Positions 15,807-19,851 of a DNA stretch of 19,851 bases are shown piece by piece. A model generated the notes under the pieces. That model was not told the origin of the DNA. It saw only the letters and a list, made by a program, of their open reading frames with translations, and ran no database searches. Made by a program: the position numbers and the translations under genes. Origin of the DNA: an uncultured bacterium. GTDB lineage: Bacteria > Bacillota > Clostridia > Lachnospirales > Lachnospiraceae. Numbering within the stretch: the stretch's first letter is position 1; each line of letters starts with the position of its first letter. Location of the stretch: positions 1-19,851 of the forward strand of contig CAJMPJ010000057.1 of NCBI GenBank assembly GCA_905215155.1, read 5' to 3'.

Positions 15807-16199
15807 ATGATTATGATAAGTGAAACCTGTGGAAAAGGGAAACATGTTGTGGAGGTAACGGTTCACGATACAGATGGATGGGGGCTTGTTGTCTTCGTAA
15901 GAGGAGGCGAAAAACCCCATCTTGGGGGTGTGGCACTGGCATCACCCGGGGGAAAGGCCCATGGCCAAAAGCTGTCCAGCTGTGATTTATGGACAATTAC
16001 GGTGCCTGGTCATAAAGATGCAGAACTGGCACAGAAGATCGCAAAAAAAATCTGCAAAGCTTCCGGGGAGCCGGTATCCGTCAGCCTTGGAATCCATGTG
16101 GAGCAGGCAGAAGCAAAAGACATAGAGCTTATCTGTATGAATGCAGATGCTGCGGTAACTGCATTTTTACAAAAATATTTAAATAAAAAAATTCAATAG
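15807..16199 (+). CDS. lpdD: LpdD-like prenylated-flavin chaperone
   Basis: This protein of about 130 residues has the segments VVFVRGGEKPHLGGVAL and VSLGIHVEQA. They match, as I recall them, the GGxxPHxG and GIHVNQ patterns of Lactobacillus plantarum LpdD, a protein needed with LpdB and LpdC for gallate decarboxylation and proposed to handle prenylated flavin. Its place right after ubiX supports that role. The frame is open from ATG 15768, but ATG 15807 (or 15813) sits behind AGAAAGG (15796-15802), so the shorter form is preferred. No signal peptide is present. Confidence 0.8.
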   Translation: MIMISETCGKGKHVVEVTVHDTDGWGLVVFVRGGEKPHLGGVALASPGGKAHGQKLSSCDLWTITVPGHKDAELAQKIAKKICKASGEPVSVSLGIHVEQAEAKDIELICMNADAAVTAFLQKYLNKKIQ

Positions 16200-16287
16200 A
16201 AACATGAAATCAAGCAAAGCCTGTGAATGAAAACGAAACGCATTAAGAGTAAGTGACGGGTTACCAAAACGCAATGGGAGGTATATT

Positions 16288-18084
16288 ATGAAAGAGAAAA
16301 AAGAACCAAAAGTTTTTCTAAAGAAGCTGCCGGTCAAATGGAAGCTTACGGTAGGATTTGGAATTGTATTTATCATATTAGTTGTGTCTATGGCTACTTC
16401 AGCCATAAGCATATCCCGTATTGGAGAGCAGGTCAGAATGTACTCAAAATTCACTTACCCGCTTACCACCTATAATTTAACTGCACAGGTCAACATGGTT
16501 TCCGTACAGCGGTATCTGGTGATGGCAATCATAGATAAAGAAGTCGGTAAAGATTATCAGGAATCTCTTGACTTATCGGACAAGAGCGTCGAAGGCTTTA
16601 AGAAGAACATGGAAGCATTTTCTTCCGGACAGCGCAGTTCAGCCAATGATGAAAACATTGCCCAGGTAATGGAATATGTAACGAAGGCGGAAGCAGCCCG
16701 CAAAAAGATTGTTGATCTGATTAAAGATCCAACGAAAAAAGACACAAAAACAGCTTACGCTCTGTTCTATGATGAGTTTGTACCGGCATTCAACCAGATT
16801 GCCAAACTCATGGATGACATGAATGCGGCAGGTGCGCAGAAAGAAGCAATACAAGCAAAAACAACCAGCAATATTCTTTCACAGTCCTGGATAACTTTGA
16901 TTGTTGTTCTGATTTCTGCCATTTTAGCCACTGGGGGTGTGATTTTTGTACTGGTACGTGCCATTCTTACTCCAGTCAGAGAAATTGAAGAAGTATACGG
17001 AGAAATGGCAAAAGGAAATCTTCATAAAAAAATCCATTATGAGAGTGAAGACGAACTCGGCCGTATGGCTGCAAGCATTCGGGATACCAACGAAAGACTT
17101 ACGACATATATCGAAGATATCATTGCAAAGCTGACATCGCTTTCCCACGGGGATATGTGCATTTCCGTTGATTTGGATTATGTAGGAGATTTTGCTGCAA
17201 TTAAACAGTCCCTGATCGAGACTACAGCGGCACTGAATTCAACCATGTTGGTCATCCAATCATCTGCGGACCAGGTTAATTCCGGTGCCGGACAGGTTGC
17301 AGACGCATCCCAGGCACTTGCTTCAGGTGCCACAGAGCAGGCCGCCACCATAGAGGAATTGTCCTCTGCCATTCAAAGCGTAACAGAGAAAGCGGAGAAG
17401 AATACTGTCTCTGTACGTAAAGCCACTGAGTATGTAAAACAGGCTGGAGACGGTGTATTCAAAAGCAATGACTACATGAAAAACCTCAATGCGGCAATGA
17501 GGGAGATCAGCCAGTCTTCGGAAGAAATATCCAAGGTTACAAAGCTTGTAGAAGATATTGCATTCCAGACAAACATACTGGCTTTAAACGCAGCTGTGGA
17601 AGCAGCCAGAGCAGGAGAAGCAGGAAAAGGCTTCGCAGTGGTTGCGGATGAAGTCAGAAATCTGGCCGCAAAATCTGCAGAAGCAGCGAAACAGACCGCA
17701 GACTTGATTTTGAAATCCAACAGCAAGGTATTGGAAGGAGAAAAGATAGCCAACGAAACCCTGTTGCTTTTGGATGAAGTTTCAAAGAAGGCTTCTATGG
17801 TTAGTACATCCATAAAGGAAATTGAATCAGATTCCTTAGATCAGACGGAGGCAATCGTACAGATCAACCAGGGATTATCACAGGTGTCTGCAGTGGTGCA
17901 GACCAATGCGGCTACTGCAGAGGAAAGCTCTGCCTCCAGTGAGGAACTGACTGCACAGGCCGAAGTCCTGCGCGATGAACTCGCTAAGTTTAAACTTTCT
18001 ACCAATAGATCGGTTCCAGTGAGGGACTCTGTACCGGCAGAAGATATTTCATACCGTTCAGAGAATTCATTAGGAAAGTACTAG
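16288..18084 (+). CDS. Methyl-accepting chemotaxis protein
   Basis: This 598-residue receptor has membrane span 1 at about 19-40, an extracytoplasmic four-helix-bundle-like sensor at about 41-200, span 2 at about 201-226, a HAMP domain at about 222-275 and the coiled-coil signalling domain at about 330-570. The kinase-interaction tip ([20 protein letters not shown], then [15 protein letters not shown]) at 422-460 is complete. It should pass ligand signals to CheA/CheW. Extra sequence at about 276-320 looks like a second HAMP-type helical unit. The start follows GGGAGG (16276-16281). It begins 88 bp after the LpdD-like gene with no terminator between, so read-through from the decarboxylase operon is possible. 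The ligand is unknown; an aromatic acid is only a contextual guess. Confidence 0.95.
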   Translation: MKEKKEPKVFLKKLPVKWKLTVGFGIVFIILVVSMATSAISISRIGEQVRMYSKFTYPLTTYNLTAQVNMVSVQRYLVMAIIDKEVGKDYQESLDLSDKSVEGFKKNMEAFSSGQRSSANDENIAQVMEYVTKAEAARKKIVDLIKDPTKKDTKTAYALFYDEFVPAFNQIAKLMDDMNAAGAQKEAIQAKTTSNILSQSWITLIVVLISAILATGGVIFVLVRAILTPVREIEEVYGEMAKGNLHKKIHYESEDELGRMAASIRDTNERLTTYIEDIIAKLTSLSHGDMCISVDLDYVGDFAAIKQSLIETTAALNSTMLVIQSSADQVNSGAGQVADASQALASGATEQAATIEELSSAIQSVTEKAEKNTVSVRKATEYVKQAGDGVFKSNDYMKNLNAAMREISQSSEEISKVTKLVEDIAFQTNILALNAAVEAARAGEAGKGFAVVADEVRNLAAKSAEAAKQTADLILKSNSKVLEGEKIANETLLLLDEVSKKASMVSTSIKEIESDSLDQTEAIVQINQGLSQVSAVVQTNAATAEESSASSEELTAQAEVLRDELAKFKLSTNRSVPVRDSVPAEDISYRSENSLGKY

Positions 18085-18090
18085 ATTGAC

Positions 18091-18119
18091 TTGACAATAT
18101 AATTTTTATAAGTTATCAT
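18091..18119 (+). promoter_or_regulatory. Promoter of the cobalamin-regulated operon
   Basis: A perfect TTGACA (18091-18096) and TATCAT (18114-18119) are spaced by 17 bp. The predicted start is near 18126, about 20 bases before the riboswitch. It lies 7 bases after the chemotaxis gene stop; no terminator is seen between. Confidence 0.75.
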
Positions 18120-18143
18120 ACCTATGAATTTCATAGAAAGAAT

Positions 18144-18319
18144 TACGGTTCGGCCATGTGCCGATTAATAGAGAAGCCAGGTGAGATTCCTGCATAGTCC
18201 CGCTGCTGTGATAGCGTTGGTTTTTTTGTGGATGATTCCAGCCACTGAGAGAGATCTTGGGAAGGTAAAAAAACTGCTGAGGAACAAATCAGAACGCTTA
18301 AGTCAGAAGAACTGCCGTA
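18144..18319 (+). promoter_or_regulatory. Cobalamin (adenosylcobalamin-type) riboswitch
   Basis: Closing stem P1 is TACGG (18144-18148) with CCGTA (18315-18319). A first hairpin CGGC/GCCG lies at 18151-18163. The conserved core elements appear in order: AGGTGAGATTCC (18179-18190), CCCGCTGCTGTGATAGCG (around 18199-18216), GCCACTG (18241-18247), GGGAAGG (18259-18265) and AGTCAGAAGAACTGCC (18301-18316). This is the order of the B12-box family. It precedes an intrinsic terminator and a BtuF-like gene, so cobalamin should turn the uptake operon off. Confidence 0.93.
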
Positions 18320-18437
18320 GTTTCCAGTGATTTCCTCGCGGATGACGATGGGAACAGCGATTATGGATCATGTCAGGAACGGACAAGGTATTGTTTTTGT
18401 ACGCCTGATGATGGATTCGTTGTTCGAATAGGTTAAT

Positions 18438-18479
18438 ACCCTTAGTATTTGCGGTTCAGGCAAATGCTAAGGGTTTTTA
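18438..18479 (+). terminator. Riboswitch-controlled intrinsic terminator
   Basis: ACCCTTAGTATTTGC (18438-18452) pairs with GCAAATGCTAAGGGT (18460-18474) through 15 pairs including one G-U, with a 7-base loop and a T tract. A possible antiterminator strand AAGGTATT (18385-18392) complements AATACC (18435-18440) at the base of the left arm. Confidence 0.85.
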
Positions 18480-18515
18480 TTTTGTGTTTTCCGGTTGAAA
18501 TCCTGACTATGGATC

Positions 18516-18531
18516 ATAGGATATATCCTAT
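18516..18531. repeat. Perfect 16-bp palindrome between the riboswitch terminator and btuF
   Basis: ATAGGATATATCCTAT is self-complementary over all 16 bases. It overlaps a second small dyad, CTATG (18507-18511) with CATAG (18515-18519). It lies about 20 bases before the Shine-Dalgarno sequence of the next gene and could be an operator or a leader hairpin. Confidence 0.55.
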
Positions 18532-18564
18532 ATCAATCATGAAGCAAGAAAAAGGAGACCAAAG

Positions 18565-19584
18565 ATGAAAAAGAAAATGATTGCCCTGGCAGCTGTCCTG
18601 GCACTGTCCCTCACAGGCTGCGGGGAAAAACCAGCCTCTTCCGTTACGGCCTCAGTAAATGGTACAGAGTCCTCTTCGCCGGAAGCAGGGAGCACAGAGG
18701 AATATGGGGAGGTGGTTATAAAAAATGGGGACAGGACCATTACCTTTACATCCATGCCCCAAAACGTGCTCTGCTGTAATCTTTACAGTGCGGAAAATAT
18801 GGTTATGCTTGGACTGGAGGATTACATAGCCGGAAAGAATGTTCCGGCAAACAAAGCGGAAGCGCCTCTCCCGGAACTGGAAGAAAAATTCCGTTCCATT
18901 AAGGAGATAGATACTTCCCATGAGAATGCGGTTGCATTGGATACGGATCTGATCATCGGACAGATCAGTTCTTTCCAGGAAAGCAAGTGGGGCAGCTATG
19001 AGATGTTTGAGAGCAAGGGAATTAACTGCTATACCATAACCGGCACCATTATGGAAAATGAAACCATAGAAGATGTTTACACAGACATTGAAAATCTTGG
19101 CAAAATATTTAAGGTGGAAGACCGGGCACAGGCGTTGGTCGCACAGATGAAGCAGGAAATTGCCGGTGTCCAGAAGGCCGTATCCGGAATCGGGGAAAAA
19201 GACAAAGTAAAAGTATTCGTTATGGATAGTTTTAAAGGGAATCAGCTCTATACCACATCAGCGGGACTGCAGAGCAATCTCATTGAGCTGGCAGGAGGAA
19301 TCAATGTGACCAGAAATATGGCCGATTCCCGCTGGTTTCATACCAGTGTGGAAACCATTGTTCAGACAAATCCTGATATTATTATCTTTAATGATTACGG
19401 ACAGCAGACCATCGAAGAGAAAATGGCATTTGTCAATGATAACCCAGCCCTTGCTGATGTGACTGCCGTAAAAAAACAGGCGTACCTGACCATACCTCTG
19501 GTCGCTGTAATGCAGGACATTCGTGCTTCCCATGCCTGCAAAACCTTTGCGGAATATTTCTACCCGGAGCAGTTTGAAAAATGA
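18565..19584 (+). CDS. btuF: Corrinoid ABC transporter substrate-binding lipoprotein (BtuF-like)
   Basis: This 339-residue lipoprotein has a positively charged N-terminus, a hydrophobic stretch and the lipobox LTGC with C19 as the lipidation site, then a Ser/Glu-rich linker (about 20-45). The rest resembles the BtuF/FepB/FhuD class III binding fold, including LDTDLIIGQ and TNPDIIIFNDYG segments. It would be anchored outside the membrane and pass ligand to the FecCD-type permease encoded next. The cobalamin riboswitch upstream makes corrinoids the likely ligand rather than iron-siderophore. The start follows AAGGAG. The stop overlaps the next start in ATGA. Confidence 0.88.
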   Translation: MKKKMIALAAVLALSLTGCGEKPASSVTASVNGTESSSPEAGSTEEYGEVVIKNGDRTITFTSMPQNVLCCNLYSAENMVMLGLEDYIAGKNVPANKAEAPLPELEEKFRSIKEIDTSHENAVALDTDLIIGQISSFQESKWGSYEMFESKGINCYTITGTIMENETIEDVYTDIENLGKIFKVEDRAQALVAQMKQEIAGVQKAVSGIGEKDKVKVFVMDSFKGNQLYTTSAGLQSNLIELAGGINVTRNMADSRWFHTSVETIVQTNPDIIIFNDYGQQTIEEKMAFVNDNPALADVTAVKKQAYLTIPLVAVMQDIRASHACKTFAEYFYPEQFEK

Positions 19585-19851
19585 GACAGGAAACAAGGAA
19601 AAATACAAGAGGAATTCTTTTATTTCCCATCCTGATTTTATTGCTTTTCATTTCTGTATTGCTGGTCATTGCCAAAGGCTCTGCAGACATCCCCCTGACT
19701 ACCGTTTATGGAGTTCTCGCGGATCAAATTTTTCATGGCGGTAAGGAACTGGAAGCCGGACGGTGGACCAGACCGGAGTATCAGATCATCTGGAACATAC
19801 GGCTTCCCAGGGTTTTGTTTGGTGCCTTGTGCGGGGCGGGGCTTGCATTAT
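19581..19851 (+). CDS. btuC: FecCD-type ABC transporter permease, N-terminal part (partial)
   Basis: The frame opens at ATG 19581 and runs off the window after 90 codons. It begins MRQETRKNTRG, continues with a long membrane span (about 12-33), and includes IWNIRLPRVLFGALCGAGLA, the typical FecCD/BtuC segment. The 4-bp overlap with the binding-protein gene shows translational coupling. It is probably the membrane subunit for corrinoid import, with an ATPase gene expected just beyond the window. Confidence 0.87.
   Translation, partial: MRQETRKNTRGILLFPILILLLFISVLLVIAKGSADIPLTTVYGVLADQIFHGGKELEAGRWTRPEYQIIWNIRLPRVLFGALCGAGLAL

Noticed and set aside
16205..16270. Possible c-di-GMP-I (GEMM) riboswitch before the chemoreceptor gene, because GCAAAGCC and GGGTTACC occur in order.
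   Set aside because: The 5' half with its GAAA-capped stem and the GGCAAACC element is missing, and the bases around GAAA do not pair. The likeness is limited to two short strings.

Overview
The window (19,851 bp) looks like a chromosomal segment of an anaerobic Firmicute, most likely a Lachnospiraceae member (clostridial cluster XIVa). The reasons are strong AGGAGG-type ribosome binding sites, moderate GC genes with AT-rich intergenic DNA, and a short-form hisG operon ending in an unusual long hisIE fusion. A UbiD-type hydroxyarylate decarboxylase operon also fits. The genus is inference. I see no tRNA, rRNA, CRISPR, insertion sequence or prophage gene.

Layout. (1) 1-4163: the 3' end of a histidine operon, hisG(partial)-hisD-hisB-hisA-hisIE, tightly packed and closed by a terminator. 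hisH and hisF are absent here, and the last gene carries an N-terminal domain resembling a catalytically dead HisF/HisA barrel. (2) 4199-5566: monocistronic pepT (peptidase T) with its own promoter and a long hairpin terminator shared with the convergent genes. (3) 5573-8525, minus strand: three translationally coupled genes encoding a substrate-binding-protein-like protein with no signal peptide, a HypB/UreG/CobW-like GTPase, and an ABC ATPase with no permease. The first and last carry related DUF1858-like N-terminal modules. This is the best candidate for an undescribed system. (4) 8526-8962: an AT-rich divergent control region rich in inverted repeats. (5) 8963-10678: a PiT-family phosphate permease and its DUF47/PhoU-like partner.

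(6) 10745-11635, minus: a LysR-type regulator, divergent from (7) 12066-16199: a non-oxidative hydroxyarylic acid decarboxylase operon made of UbiD-family decarboxylase, small zinc-ribbon D subunit, SLC13/DASS-like anion permease, UbiX flavin prenyltransferase and LpdD-like prenyl-flavin chaperone. The 430-bp intergenic region holds four GACA boxes at an exact 10-bp period. (8) 16288-18084: a methyl-accepting chemotaxis protein, possibly read from the same transcript because no terminator separates it. (9) 18091-19851: a promoter, cobalamin riboswitch and intrinsic terminator controlling a BtuF-like lipoprotein and a FecCD-type permease that runs off the window.

How they may work together: the LysR protein probably senses an aromatic acid and switches on uptake plus decarboxylation, with UbiX and LpdD supplying and delivering the prenylated FMN cofactor. 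The neighbouring corrinoid uptake operon could serve corrinoid-dependent O-demethylation of methoxylated aromatics, a source of hydroxybenzoates, but that link is only inferred from proximity. All assignments come from reading motifs; no database search was run.
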